Assembly (NCBI GenBank): GCA_003001975.1
Contig: PVUG01000005.1
Span: 124,001 to 188,000, forward strand
Direction of reading: 5' to 3'
Length of the DNA: 64,000 nucleotides
From: Martelella mediterranea
GTDB taxonomy: Bacteria > Pseudomonadota > Alphaproteobacteria > Rhizobiales > Rhizobiaceae
Position 1 is the first letter of the stretch. Each line of letters starts with the position of its first letter. The notes below the pieces were generated by a model. The model was given only the letters and a program-made list of their open reading frames with translations. It was not told where the DNA came from and ran no database searches. The position numbers were made by a program, and so were the translations under genes. Below, one piece after another: positions 17,897-30,339 of this stretch.

Positions 17897-18855
17897 TACT
17901 TGCCTCCCAGCCGGATACGCGGATCGAGCGCGGCATAGGCGAGATCGACCAGCAGATTCACGATCATGAAATTGAAGGCGATGAACAGCACGCTGCCCTG
18001 CACCAGTGCGTAGTCACGCTGCAGGATCGCTTCCAGCACGGTGCGGCCAAGGCCCGGCAACGCAAAGACCTGCTCGACGATAACCGCACCACCGAGGAGA
18101 TAGCCGAACTCGACGCCCGAGACGGTAACGACCGGGATCAGCGCATTCGGCAACGCATGGTGCCAGATCACCGAACGGGCCGGCACGCCCTTGGCGCGGG
18201 CTGTGCGCACATAATCGTCGGAGAGAATATCGAGCATGGCCGATCGGGCAATGCGGGTAACGGCGGCAGCGAAGGCAAAGCCCAGCGTCAACGCCGGCAG
18301 GATCATCTGCGCGAGGTTTTTCAGCGGATTGTCCCACAGCGGCGTGAACGTGCCCATGGCGGGCAGAACGCCGAACCAGACCGAAAGCGCGTAGATCGCC
18401 AGCAGCGCGACCACGAAACTCGGCGTCGACTGGCCGACCATGGCGACGATGCGGACGATCAGATCGGAGGGCTTTTCGGCATGGGTGGCGGCGTAGATGC
18501 CGGCGGGAAGGCCGACGGCAAGCGCGACGACCATGGAGAGCAGCGCCAGTTCCAGCGTCAGCGGAAAGACGCGCAGGATCACCTCCATCACCGGGCGGCC
18601 ATAGGTGACCGAAATGCCGAGATCGCCGTGCAGCACGCCGCCAAGCCAGTGCCAGTATTGGCCGAACCAGCTCTGGTCCATGCCGAAATAGGTTTCCAGC
18701 GATGCGCGTTGCGCCGGTGTCAGAAGGCCGGCTTCGGTTCCCAGCATTGCCGTGATGGCATCGCCGGGAACCAGCCTGATCGAGACGAAGACGAGGACGG
18801 ATACCCCGAGCATGACCACAGGAAAGGTCACCAGTCGCCGGGTCAGATAGTTCAT
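17896..18855 (-). CDS. ABC transporter permease, DppB-like
   Basis: A 319-residue permease of the DppB/OppB class. It starts with the canonical MNYLTRRLVTFPVVMLGVSV helix, carries the FGMDQSWFGQYWHWLGG loop, and has the coupling motif DDYVRTARAKGVPARSVIWH. It forms the heterodimeric channel with the DppC-like protein. It lies 33 bases downstream of the substrate-binding protein gene in the muropeptide operon. Confidence 0.93.
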   Translation of the reverse strand: MNYLTRRLVTFPVVMLGVSVLVFVSIRLVPGDAITAMLGTEAGLLTPAQRASLETYFGMDQSWFGQYWHWLGGVLHGDLGISVTYGRPVMEVILRVFPLTLELALLSMVVALAVGLPAGIYAATHAEKPSDLIVRIVAMVGQSTPSFVVALLAIYALSVWFGVLPAMGTFTPLWDNPLKNLAQMILPALTLGFAFAAAVTRIARSAMLDILSDDYVRTARAKGVPARSVIWHHALPNALIPVVTVSGVEFGYLLGGAVIVEQVFALPGLGRTVLEAILQRDYALVQGSVLFIAFNFMIVNLLVDLAYAALDPRIRLGGK

Positions 18856-18888
18856 GGGGTATGCGCCTCTTGCTTCTTTTCTGCCCGC

Positions 18889-20412
18889 TTATTCGCTGAC
18901 GGTGACGGCGGAAAGACCGAAGAGCGAGCCCGTCGGGTTGGCCTCGAAACCGCTCACCTTGTCGTTTGCCGCCGTGTAGCTGTAACCGGTGTAAAGCCAG
19001 ATCCACGGCGAAACCTCGGTGATGTGTTTGGAGAATTCGGCGAAGATGTCCTTGCGCTTTGCCGGATCGGTCTCGACGCGGCCTTCCTGCATCAGGCTGT
19101 CCAGCGTGTCGTCGCCGTAATGGGCGACATGGGCCAGATTGCCGTCCTTGGTCCAGTAGCGATTATACATGGTGTAGGGGTCTGTGCGTCCGCCATTCAG
19201 CGCCACCGCCATGTCGAAATCGCCCTTCAGCCAGCGGTCGATATAGACGTTCAGCTCCATCATCTCGATTTCGAGATCGATGCCGATTTCGGCAAGCTGC
19301 GACTGGATCACCTGCGCTTCGGATGCTGCTGTCGGCGGCTCACCGGTTGCCGCCATGATTTTGGCGGAAAAGCCGTCCTCATAGCCGGCTTCGGCCATCA
19401 GCGCCTTGGCCTTTTCGAGGTCCGGCGTATAGCAGAAGAGTTCGGACGGATCGGTGGCATAGGCCGGCATGGTCAGCGGCCCGGTCACCTTGCCCTCGCC
19501 CAGAAGTGCGGCATCCAGCACGTCCTGACGGTCGATGGCGCAGGAGATTGCCTGGCGCACCTTTTCTTCCTTCATCGCGCCGTCTTCGGCGTTCAGCTGC
19601 AGCACGTGATAGTTCAGCACCGGCTCGCGATCCAGCGTCAGGCCGGGATTGTTCGGCACCAGGGTCGCGACCAGCGGATCGTTGATCAGCGCGAAATCCA
19701 CTTGACTGGTGCGCAGTGCGGCAAGGATCGCGGTTTCATCGGGCAGCACGGAAATATTGATACCATCGAGGCTGACGTCGCCGCCCGCCCAGTTCTCATT
19801 GGCGGTGAGCACTTCGCGTGAATTGGGTTCCCAGCTCTCCAGAACAAAAGGTCCCGAGCCGAGCGTTTCCGTGCCGCTGGTCCCCGCCTCGATCAGGCTT
19901 GCCGGCAGGATTGCGGCATTGATCGACGACATCGCCGTCAGAAGCGGCACATCCGGCTGCGACAGGTTGAAGACGACGGTTTCGTCATCCGGCGTGCCGA
20001 TGCTTTCGATGGAGAGGAAGTTGGCGCGCGCGGCAGCCCCCGTTTCCTCATTCAGAATGCGCTCGAAAGATGCTTTCACATCCGCCGGCATCACCTTGTC
20101 ACCATTGGAAAATTTCGCATCCGGATCGAGCTTGAACGTCAGCGTCTTGCCATCCTCGGAAAATTCCCAGGACGATGCGATGGCCGGCGCAATGTTGAGT
20201 TCGCCATCGGTGCGCACCAGCGGCTCATAGACGAGTTCCAGCAGGCGCAGCGAGGCAAAGGCGGTCTGCTTGTGCGGGTCGAGACCGGTCGCATCCTGCG
20301 ACCAGGCCATGTTGAGCGTTGCAGCGGAAGCCGGAACGGCCGCCCCTGCCACGCCGAGTGCGGCGGCAACGGCAACCGCGGAAACCAGATTTTTGAAACG
20401 GGGTCTACCCAT
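18889..20412 (-). CDS. ABC transporter substrate-binding protein, peptide family 5
   Basis: A 507-residue periplasmic binding protein of the DppA/OppA/MppA class. Residues 1-30 form a signal peptide ending ASA. The family signature is seen in LLELVYEPLVRTDGELNIAP and in KLDPDAKFSNGDKVMPADVKAS. Another ATG lies two codons upstream, but only the one at 20412 has a properly spaced GAGGG (8 bases). Being placed between murQ and the permeases, with anmK in the same operon, its ligand is probably a muropeptide or cell-wall peptide, by analogy with MppA; this is inference. Confidence 0.9.
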   Translation of the reverse strand: MGRPRFKNLVSAVAVAAALGVAGAAVPASAATLNMAWSQDATGLDPHKQTAFASLRLLELVYEPLVRTDGELNIAPAIASSWEFSEDGKTLTFKLDPDAKFSNGDKVMPADVKASFERILNEETGAAARANFLSIESIGTPDDETVVFNLSQPDVPLLTAMSSINAAILPASLIEAGTSGTETLGSGPFVLESWEPNSREVLTANENWAGGDVSLDGINISVLPDETAILAALRTSQVDFALINDPLVATLVPNNPGLTLDREPVLNYHVLQLNAEDGAMKEEKVRQAISCAIDRQDVLDAALLGEGKVTGPLTMPAYATDPSELFCYTPDLEKAKALMAEAGYEDGFSAKIMAATGEPPTAASEAQVIQSQLAEIGIDLEIEMMELNVYIDRWLKGDFDMAVALNGGRTDPYTMYNRYWTKDGNLAHVAHYGDDTLDSLMQEGRVETDPAKRKDIFAEFSKHITEVSPWIWLYTGYSYTAANDKVSGFEANPTGSLFGLSAVTVSE

Positions 20413-20474
20413 GATCATATCCCTCGAGATTATTGCGTGTTGCCGATGCGGCCTTCGCCGGCACCGGAGAGACT

Positions 20475-21407
20475 TCAGCTGTCGCGGCTTTGCGCCGTCT
20501 TCTGATTGATCGCCTTGCGCAGGAAACCGCCCGTCTCCGTGAGGAGGTCGCGGCCGTCCTGCATGTCCATGTCCGTCAGCGCCATCAAGATGGCGAGCTT
20601 GACGTCGTTTCCGGTCTTTTTCAGCAAATCTTCGGCGGTTTCATCCGAAACCCCGGAGGCTTCCATGACGATGCGCACGGCACGCGCATAAAGCTTGGCA
20701 TTCGACACCGTCACATCGACCATCAGGTTCTGATAGACCTTGCCGATGCGGATCATGCTGGCCGTGCTCAGCATGTTGAGCACCAGCTTCTGCGCCGTGC
20801 CGGATTTCAGCCGGGTGGACCCGGCAAGCACTTCCGGGCCAACGACAGGGGCAATCGAGATATCGGAAATCGCGGCGATGGCGGATGCCGGATTGCAGGA
20901 AAGCGCAACGGTGGCAGCCCCTTTGTCCCGCGCATATTCGAGCGCGCCGATGACATAAGGCGTGCGCCCGCTGACGGCGATGCCGACGACCACATCCTTC
21001 GCCGTCAGGCCAATCGCTTCGAGATCCCGCGCGCCCAGCACCGGATCGTCCTCCGCCCCTTCGACGGCCGTGGTCAGCGCTCTCTCGCCGCCCGCGATCA
21101 GACCGACGACCATGCCGGGCGGCACGGAAAAGGTCGGCGGGCATTCGGAGGCGTCGAGAACCCCGAGCCGCCCGCTGGTGCCCGCGCCGATATAGACGAG
21201 CCTGCCGCCGGCATTGAAGGCATCGACAATGCGGTCAACGGCGCGCGCAATCGCATCAGCTTCTCGCCCGACCGCGATGGCAGTCTCGCCGTCCTCGGCA
21301 TTGATCTTTTTGATGATTTCACGCGTTGACAGCAGGTCGAGATCGAGCGTGCGCGGATTGCGCCCCTCGGACACCAGTTTTTCAAGCTCGCCAGCCAGCA
21401 AATTCAT
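20475..21407 (-). CDS. murQ: N-acetylmuramic acid 6-phosphate etherase
   Basis: MurQ cleaves the D-lactyl ether of MurNAc-6P to give GlcNAc-6P and D-lactate in the cytoplasm. The 310-residue product has the SIS-domain family motifs [19 protein letters not shown], with a catalytic Glu, and [10 protein letters not shown], with the second acidic catalytic residue. [18 protein letters not shown] and [20 protein letters not shown] are strongly conserved. The ATG at 21407 is preferred over one three codons upstream because GGGGA lies nine bases before it. It is the first gene of the operon and is divergent from a MurR-like regulator. Confidence 0.96.
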   Translation of the reverse strand: MNLLAGELEKLVSEGRNPRTLDLDLLSTREIIKKINAEDGETAIAVGREADAIARAVDRIVDAFNAGGRLVYIGAGTSGRLGVLDASECPPTFSVPPGMVVGLIAGGERALTTAVEGAEDDPVLGARDLEAIGLTAKDVVVGIAVSGRTPYVIGALEYARDKGAATVALSCNPASAIAAISDISIAPVVGPEVLAGSTRLKSGTAQKLVLNMLSTASMIRIGKVYQNLMVDVTVSNAKLYARAVRIVMEASGVSDETAEDLLKKTGNDVKLAILMALTDMDMQDGRDLLTETGGFLRKAINQKTAQSRDS

Positions 21408-21477
21408 GAAGTGCATTCCCCGTTATGACCGGCCGCGTTTGTTTTTATTATTGTTGTCACGACGACCTTTTGGGAAA

Positions 21478-21504
21478 GCTATAATCGTAAATTCCATTTG
21501 TCAA
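21478..21504 (-). promoter_or_regulatory. Candidate murQ operon promoter
   Basis: On the minus strand a perfect -35 box TTGACA (21499-21504) is followed after 15 bases by TATAGC (21478-21483). The spacer contains TGGAAT, a half-site that recurs in this gap. Transcription would begin about 60 bases before the murQ start. Confidence 0.4.
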
Positions 21505-21514
21505 ATTCAATTCA

Positions 21515-21527
21515 GAATAATTTATTC
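21515..21527. promoter_or_regulatory. Candidate RpiR/MurR operator 1
   Basis: GAATAA-T-TTATTC is a perfect inverted repeat upstream of the candidate murQ promoter, inside the divergent murQ/regulator gap. Confidence 0.45.
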
Positions 21528-21625
21528 CATATCGACAACGGGCTTCCCTGCCGCCCGTCAGGGCTTCGGCAACACAGGGAAACCCGTTATACTTTCGCAA
21601 TCATTCCATTGTATTCCAGAAGTAA

Positions 21626-21640
21626 GGAATTTATTATTCC
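21626..21640. promoter_or_regulatory. Candidate RpiR/MurR operator 2
   Basis: GGAAT-N5-ATTCC, with AT-rich centre TTATT, is a second dyad resembling operator 1, 31 bases upstream of the regulator start. Further ATTCCA half-sites occur at 21491, 21603 and 21613. RpiR-family regulators bind such dyads. Confidence 0.45.
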
Positions 21641-21670
21641 ATCCGATGCGACCCAGGCGAGAGGAAAACC

Positions 21671-22528
21671 GTGTCCGTTCTCAACGTGATCGAAGCGCAG
21701 CTTGAAAGCCTTGCGCCGGCGGACCGGCAGATCGGCCGCTTCATTCTGGAACATCCCGACGAGGTGCTGCGGCTTTCCTCTGCCCGCCTTGCGGAAGAAA
21801 CCGGCCGCAGCCAGTCCAGCGTGGTGAAATTCGCCCAGAAATTCGGTTTTGCCGGCTATCAGGAGATGAAACTCGCCGTCAGCAAGGCCCGCGCCCGTGA
21901 ATGGCGCCCGCCCGGCGCGCTGCACAGCACAATCGAGCTGGGCGACAGCCCGTCGACGGTGGCGCAGAAAATGCTTTCGAGCAAGATGCACGCCATGCAG
22001 CAGACGGTTGCCGCCAATGACGAGCGTGAGATCGCCCGCGCGCTCGACCTGATCGATGCGGCCGGACGTATCCACGTGGCGGGTGTCGGCGCCTCCTCGC
22101 TGGTGGCGCGCGATTTCTGCCTGAAACTGCAGAAGCTCGGACGCTATGCGCTGCACGATGCCGACAGCCATGTGCAGATGGCCAATGTTTCCGCCTCGAA
22201 ATCCGGCGATGTGCTGTTTGCGCTCTCCCATTCCGGCACCAGCATCGAAACGGTGCGCATTGCCGAACTGGCCCGCAAGCGCGGTGCGGCCGTGGTTTCG
22301 ATTACAGGGCCTCAGCAAAACCCGGTCGCCCGCGGCGCCGGCATCGCGCTCTACACCATTGCCGACGAGGAACGGGTGCGCTCCTCCGCCATCACCGCCC
22401 GCGATGCCCAGCTGATGCTGACCGACTTCCTGTTCATCCTCCTGCTCCAGCGCCAGAAGGATGCCGGCGACTATATCGCCGACAGCGGCGAGGCCGTGAC
22501 CGCGCTGAAGCTCGGTGGCGAGAAATAG
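21671..22528 (+). CDS. MurR-like transcriptional regulator, RpiR/SIS family
   Basis: A 285-residue regulator with an N-terminal RpiR helix-turn-helix (about 1-77: LAPADRQIGRFILEHPDEVL, RLAEETGRSQSSVVKFAQKFG) and a C-terminal SIS phosphosugar-binding domain (about 125-255: GRIHVAGVGASSLVARDF, DVLFALSHSGTSIETV). Position and domain pair match MurR, whose SIS domain senses MurNAc-6P to derepress murQ. The GTG start at 21671 follows GAGAGGAAAACC. Divergent from the muropeptide operon and probably its repressor. Confidence 0.9.
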   Translation: MSVLNVIEAQLESLAPADRQIGRFILEHPDEVLRLSSARLAEETGRSQSSVVKFAQKFGFAGYQEMKLAVSKARAREWRPPGALHSTIELGDSPSTVAQKMLSSKMHAMQQTVAANDEREIARALDLIDAAGRIHVAGVGASSLVARDFCLKLQKLGRYALHDADSHVQMANVSASKSGDVLFALSHSGTSIETVRIAELARKRGAAVVSITGPQQNPVARGAGIALYTIADEERVRSSAITARDAQLMLTDFLFILLLQRQKDAGDYIADSGEAVTALKLGGEK

Positions 22529-22541
22529 GACGCCGCGCGCC

Positions 22542-23396
22542 TCACGTCTTCAGCGGTACACAGATCTCGGTGACAAGCGCGGCAGGCGGCGTGTCGCGCG
22601 GATTGTTGCGGTAGATCTCACAGGGCGGAGCGTCTGCGGGCTCAAGACCTGCCGCCGGCAGCCAGCTTCCGTAAAACCAGTTATAGGCCTTGTGCAGTTC
22701 GGCATAAGGGCCGGTGTGTGTCAGCACTGCATAGCGGCCACCGGCCAGCTTGCGGCTTTCCAGCCCCGCAGGCACGTCGGCGCCATCCGGCAGGGTGAGC
22801 GCGGCAAAGGAATTCAGCGCCGCCTCCTCCGTTATGCCCGGATCGTCGTAGTAGACGCCGATCATTTCGGTTTCCGGCCCGAATGCCCCGCCGGCAGCCA
22901 TCAGACCGGCGGCTGGCCCGAAGGCCTTGTCGATTTCCATATAGGAGCCGCGATGCGGCAAGCCTGCAAGTCTGCGTTCATTCATCGTGCGCAGTTCGAC
23001 GTCATACATATCGCTCTCCCATTGCGTGACCGGCTGATCGAACATCCTGTGCCGGCCCTCGCTTCTGTAGCGCGCCGGAGTAATGCCGTAGGTGCTTCTG
23101 AAAACCCGTGTGAACGCCTGGACGCTGGATACGCCCGCGCGTTTTGCAATCGCCTCGACAGACGCATCGGAATTGACGAGTTCGCCGGCTGCGCGGTGAA
23201 GCCGAAGCCGCCGCACCGTCGCGGCAATGGTTTCGCCATAAACGCCGCGATAGATGCGATGCCAGTGCCATGGCGAAAGACAGGCGACTTCCGCAAGCCC
23301 GGCAAAATCGAGTTCGTCGTCCAGATGGTTATGGATATAGGCGCTCACCCGCATCAGGCGTTGCTGATAGGTCTGAAAATCCGGTTCACTGTTCAT
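22542..23396 (-). CDS. AraC family regulator with GyrI-like effector domain
   Basis: A 284-residue protein with an N-terminal double helix-turn-helix DNA-binding domain of the AraC/Rob type (about 12-112, including LAEVACLSPWHWHRIYRGVYGET and AGVSSVQAFTRVFRSTYGITPARYR). A C-terminal GyrI-like small-molecule domain follows (about 128-284, with ALTLPDGADVPAGLESRKLAGGRYAV and NWFYGSWLPAAG). Such proteins often activate efflux or stress genes on binding a drug-like ligand. It is convergent with the MurR-like gene and divergent from the SulP gene; its target is unknown. Confidence 0.9.
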   Translation of the reverse strand: MNSEPDFQTYQQRLMRVSAYIHNHLDDELDFAGLAEVACLSPWHWHRIYRGVYGETIAATVRRLRLHRAAGELVNSDASVEAIAKRAGVSSVQAFTRVFRSTYGITPARYRSEGRHRMFDQPVTQWESDMYDVELRTMNERRLAGLPHRGSYMEIDKAFGPAAGLMAAGGAFGPETEMIGVYYDDPGITEEAALNSFAALTLPDGADVPAGLESRKLAGGRYAVLTHTGPYAELHKAYNWFYGSWLPAAGLEPADAPPCEIYRNNPRDTPPAALVTEICVPLKT

Positions 23397-23561
23397 GATC
23401 TCTTTCCGTTTTCATTTGGCCCTGTCGTTGAAGCACGAACCGGTTTGACAAATCTTGCGGAATTGCCCGCGTACCGAAAAACGTTACGCTACCCTTGCCA
23501 GAAGCAACAGATTTGTTAGACAGGATTCCATTCTCCTCCCCCCGTGCAAGGTCGCAAAGCC

Positions 23562-25226
23562 ATGCCTACCCGTCTCGTTCCCAAAACCGTCAGCGTTCTC
23601 AAGGAAGGCTATGGCCTGTCCCGGCTGAAGGCCGATACCATCTCCGGACTGACCGTCGCCATCGTCGCCCTGCCGCTTTCCATGGCAATCGCGATTGCCT
23701 CCGGCGTTTCGCCCGATCGCGGGCTCTACGCCGCGATCATCGGCGGTTTCTTCGTCTCGCTCTTCGGCGGCAGTCGCCATCAGATCGGCGGGCCGGCGGG
23801 CGCGTTCATCGTTCTGGTGGCAGCCTCCGCGGAGCGCCACGGCATTGACGGGCTGATGCTGGCGGTGATCATTTCCGGACTGATCATGATCGCCGCCGGC
23901 TATCTCAGGCTGGGGGCCTATATCCGCTTCATCCCCTACCCCGTGACGGTCGGCTTTACGGCGGGCATCGCCATCATCATCTTTGCCAGCCAGCTTTCGG
24001 CAATCCTCGGGCTCGACCTGCCGGGCAAGGAGCCGGGGCCGTTCGCCGACAAGGTCGCCTATCTTTCGCAATTCGTCGGCACCACCAATTTTGCCGCACT
24101 GGCCATTGCTGTCGGCACGATTGCGTTGATCATCGCACTTCGAAAACTGCGGCCCGGCTGGCCCGGCATGCTGATTGCCGTTGCCGTCGCCACGCTTGCG
24201 GCCACCCTGCTGCATTTGCCGGTGGAAACCATCGGCAGCCAGTTCGGCGGCCTGCCGCGCGGCCTTCAGTCTCCGTCAGTGCCGACCCTGTCGGTCGAAA
24301 AGGTAATCTCGGTGCTGCCGGATGCCTTCGCCTTTGCGCTGCTGGGCTCCATCGAATCGCTGCTGTCTGCCGTTGTCGCCGACGGCATGACCGGTCGTCG
24401 CCATCGCTCCAACATGGAACTGATCGGCCAGGGCGTGGCCAATATCGCCTCCGGGTTCTTCGGCGGCATCTGCGTGACCGGCACGATCGCCCGCACGGCC
24501 ACCAATGTCCGCGCAGGCGCGACAAGCCCGTTTTCCGGCATGCTGCATGCTGCATTCCTGCTGGTGTTCATGCTGGTGGCGGCCCCGCTCGCCCGTTTCA
24601 TTCCGCTGGCAGCCCTTGCCGGCGTTCTGGCGGTGGTGGCCTGGAGCATGGTCGAAAAACCGGCAATCCGCGCCCTGTTCAGGAGTTCGCGCGGCGATGC
24701 GGTGATCCTCACTGTCACGCTGCTGCTGGTGGTCTTCCGCGACCTCACCGAAGGCATTGTCGCCGGATTTGCGCTCGGCGCCGTCCTGTTCATCGATCGC
24801 ATGGGCCGGGATGTCGCCGTCAGCCCCTATGACGACTATAACGCCAAGACCGAACACCCGATCGTCAACACCGATCCCGACACCATCGTCTATCGCATTT
24901 CCGGCGCCTTCTTCTTCGGCGCAGCCTCCACTGTCGGCTCCGTGCTTGACCGCATCGCCGACAGCGCGAAGAATTTCGTGCTCGACCTGTCGGACGTCTC
25001 CTACATCGATTCGTCGGCCGCCAATGTGCTGGAAAGCACGATCCGGCGTGCTGACGCCCGCAATGTCAGGGTTCTGCTGAGCGGCGTCGACCCCAGGGTC
25101 AAGGCGATCCTGACCGCCAATCACATCGACGAAAACCGGGTGACCTATTGCACCGATCTCGACGCCGCAGCCGCGATCGTCGGTGCCACCGGCGACACCG
25201 CGGCAGGACACCCGGCCGACACGTGA
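23562..25226 (+). CDS. SulP family anion transporter with STAS domain
   Basis: A 554-residue inner-membrane transporter of the SLC26/SulP superfamily, carrying sulfate, bicarbonate or a dicarboxylate. The N-terminal core begins DTISGLTVAIVALPLSMAIA and contains the family motifs GLYAAIIGGF, IGGPAGAFIV and AFALLGSIESLLSA; 10-12 membrane segments span residues 25-430. A cytoplasmic STAS domain occupies about 455-545 (IVYRISGAFFFGA, LDLSDVSYIDSSAANVL). The ATG at 23562 has an AAGG upstream and is preferred over a GTG six codons earlier. Confidence 0.92.
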   Translation: MPTRLVPKTVSVLKEGYGLSRLKADTISGLTVAIVALPLSMAIAIASGVSPDRGLYAAIIGGFFVSLFGGSRHQIGGPAGAFIVLVAASAERHGIDGLMLAVIISGLIMIAAGYLRLGAYIRFIPYPVTVGFTAGIAIIIFASQLSAILGLDLPGKEPGPFADKVAYLSQFVGTTNFAALAIAVGTIALIIALRKLRPGWPGMLIAVAVATLAATLLHLPVETIGSQFGGLPRGLQSPSVPTLSVEKVISVLPDAFAFALLGSIESLLSAVVADGMTGRRHRSNMELIGQGVANIASGFFGGICVTGTIARTATNVRAGATSPFSGMLHAAFLLVFMLVAAPLARFIPLAALAGVLAVVAWSMVEKPAIRALFRSSRGDAVILTVTLLLVVFRDLTEGIVAGFALGAVLFIDRMGRDVAVSPYDDYNAKTEHPIVNTDPDTIVYRISGAFFFGAASTVGSVLDRIADSAKNFVLDLSDVSYIDSSAANVLESTIRRADARNVRVLLSGVDPRVKAILTANHIDENRVTYCTDLDAAAAIVGATGDTAAGHPADT

Positions 25227-25248
25227 TCCACATCTCTCTGCGAGAGCG

Positions 25249-25263
25249 GAACGTAAAAAGAAC
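25249..25263. promoter_or_regulatory. SOS box (LexA operator) of recA
   Basis: GAAC-N7-GAAC, the alphaproteobacterial LexA direct-repeat operator (equivalent to GTTC-N7-GTTC on the other strand), lies 123 bases before the recA start. The half-sites are exact. Confidence 0.85.
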
Positions 25264-25385
25264 ACGGATAGAAAAGTAATTTAAAAACAGTGACAGAAGA
25301 AGACTTGAAACAGGAGAACAAATAGAGTACGAATAGGGAAATCACAGCCTCACCTAGGCGGCGGGCGAAACAAGGGATAAAGTCG

Positions 25386-26468
<1,083 letters not shown>

Positions 26469-26522
26469 TTGGACCGACCGGCCTTACGGCGGATGACCGG
26501 AACGTTTGATACATGAAATCAG

Positions 26523-26549
26523 CAGCGGCTTTACGGAGCCGCTGTTTTG
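26523..26549 (+). terminator. Rho-independent terminator of recA
   Basis: Perfect stem CAGCGGCT / AGCCGCTG with a six-base loop followed by TTTTGT, between recA and alaS. Confidence 0.9.
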
Positions 26550-26637
26550 TCTTGTCTGGACAGTGGCGACGCCTGTCGCTAAAAGCCGTGAAAGTCTCGG
26601 CAGACAACACCGATATACGTAAGGGGCGTGGCATAGC

Positions 26638-29292
<2,655 letters not shown>

Positions 29293-29299
29293 GAAAAAC

Positions 29300-29330
29300 C
29301 GATGCCGAAGCCTCAGACCGTTTCGGCATC
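29300..29330 (-). terminator. Hairpin terminator at the convergent alaS/dusA ends
   Basis: GATGCCGAA (29301-29309) pairs with TTCGGCATC (29322-29330). In the minus direction it is followed by GGTTTTTC, giving a terminator for dusA whose stem overlaps the end of that coding sequence. Confidence 0.7.
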
Positions 29331-30332
29331 ATATTCCACCGCCGCGAATGCAGCGGCGATAACCTCCGGCCCCGTCCCCTGTTTCGGCGCCTCGGTCGAC
29401 AGGATCTGGCGATAACGTCGCGCGCCTGCATATCCGCTGAAAAGACCAATCATATGGCGGGTGATCTGGGACAACCGGACACCCTGCCCCATCTGCCTTT
29501 CCGCATAATCCATCATGGTCCGGCACAGCGCCTCAAGGTCCAGCACCTTTTCAGGCTGCCCGAAAAGCCGGTGATCGACCTCCGCCAGAATGCGCGGGGT
29601 CTGGTAAACGGCACGTCCCAGCATCACGCCATCGACATGGGCCAGCTGCGCCTCGGCTTCATCCAGTGTAGCGATCCCGCCATTCACGCCGATGAAGAGA
29701 TCCGGAAACTCCACCTTCATGCGGTGAACCAGCCCATAATCAAGCGGCGGGATTGTCCGGTTTTCTTTCGGGCTCAACCCCTTGAGCCAGGCCTTTCGCG
29801 CGTGGATCCACACCGCATCCGCCCCGGCGTCGGCCATGCGCGCAACAAAATCCGGCAGCACGGTTTCAGGGTCCTGATCATCGACCCCGATCCGACACTT
29901 GACCGAAACCGGCACATCCACTGCGGCCTTCATCGCAAAAACCGCTTTTTCCACGATCTCGGGCGTCTGCATCAGACAAGCCCCAAATGTTCCGGACTGA
30001 ACGCGATCGGAGGGGCAGCCAACATTCAAACCAATCTCGTCATAACCGAAATCCGCACCGACCCGCGCCGCCGCGGCAAGCTTCACCGGATCAGAACCGC
30101 CAAGCTGCAAAACCACCGGATGTTCACAGTCATCAAACCCCAGCAAACGCCCCCGATCCCCACGCAACACAGCATCCGCCACGATCATCTCGGTATAAAC
30201 CTGCCCGCCCCTCACCAACTGCCGATGAAAAAACCGGCAATGACGATCCGTCCAATCGATCATCGGTGCGATGGCAAAGCGCCTTTCTCCTGAGTCATTG
30301 ATTTTATTGCAGTTTTCCAAAATTCTATCCAT
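29313..30332 (-). CDS. dusA: tRNA-dihydrouridine(20/20a) synthase DusA, 5' end altered by prophage
   Basis: FMN enzyme that reduces U20/U20a in the tRNA D-loop with NADPH. The 339-residue protein shows FAIAPMIDWTDRHCR, the catalytic Cys in NVGCPSDRVQSGTFGACLM, the tRNA/FMN segment HARKAWLKGLSPKENR and GVMLGRAVYQTP. Everything from about residue 17 on is canonical. The first 16 residues (MDRILENCNKINDSGE) are encoded by AT-rich DNA unlike the rest of the gene and are followed upstream by a phage integrase. dusA is a known integration site for prophages that restore its 5' end with their own sequence, so the start codon and promoter used here are probably phage-derived. Confidence 0.95.
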   Translation of the reverse strand: MDRILENCNKINDSGERRFAIAPMIDWTDRHCRFFHRQLVRGGQVYTEMIVADAVLRGDRGRLLGFDDCEHPVVLQLGGSDPVKLAAAARVGADFGYDEIGLNVGCPSDRVQSGTFGACLMQTPEIVEKAVFAMKAAVDVPVSVKCRIGVDDQDPETVLPDFVARMADAGADAVWIHARKAWLKGLSPKENRTIPPLDYGLVHRMKVEFPDLFIGVNGGIATLDEAEAQLAHVDGVMLGRAVYQTPRILAEVDHRLFGQPEKVLDLEALCRTMMDYAERQMGQGVRLSQITRHMIGLFSGYAGARRYRQILSTEAPKQGTGPEVIAAAFAAVEYDAETV

Positions 30333-30339
30333 TTAAGCC

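Noticed and set aside
17863-19821. Plus-strand open frame of 652 codons, His/Asp/Arg-rich
   Set aside because: Antisense to the permease and binding-protein genes, which have full family signatures; the composition is typical of a shadow frame.
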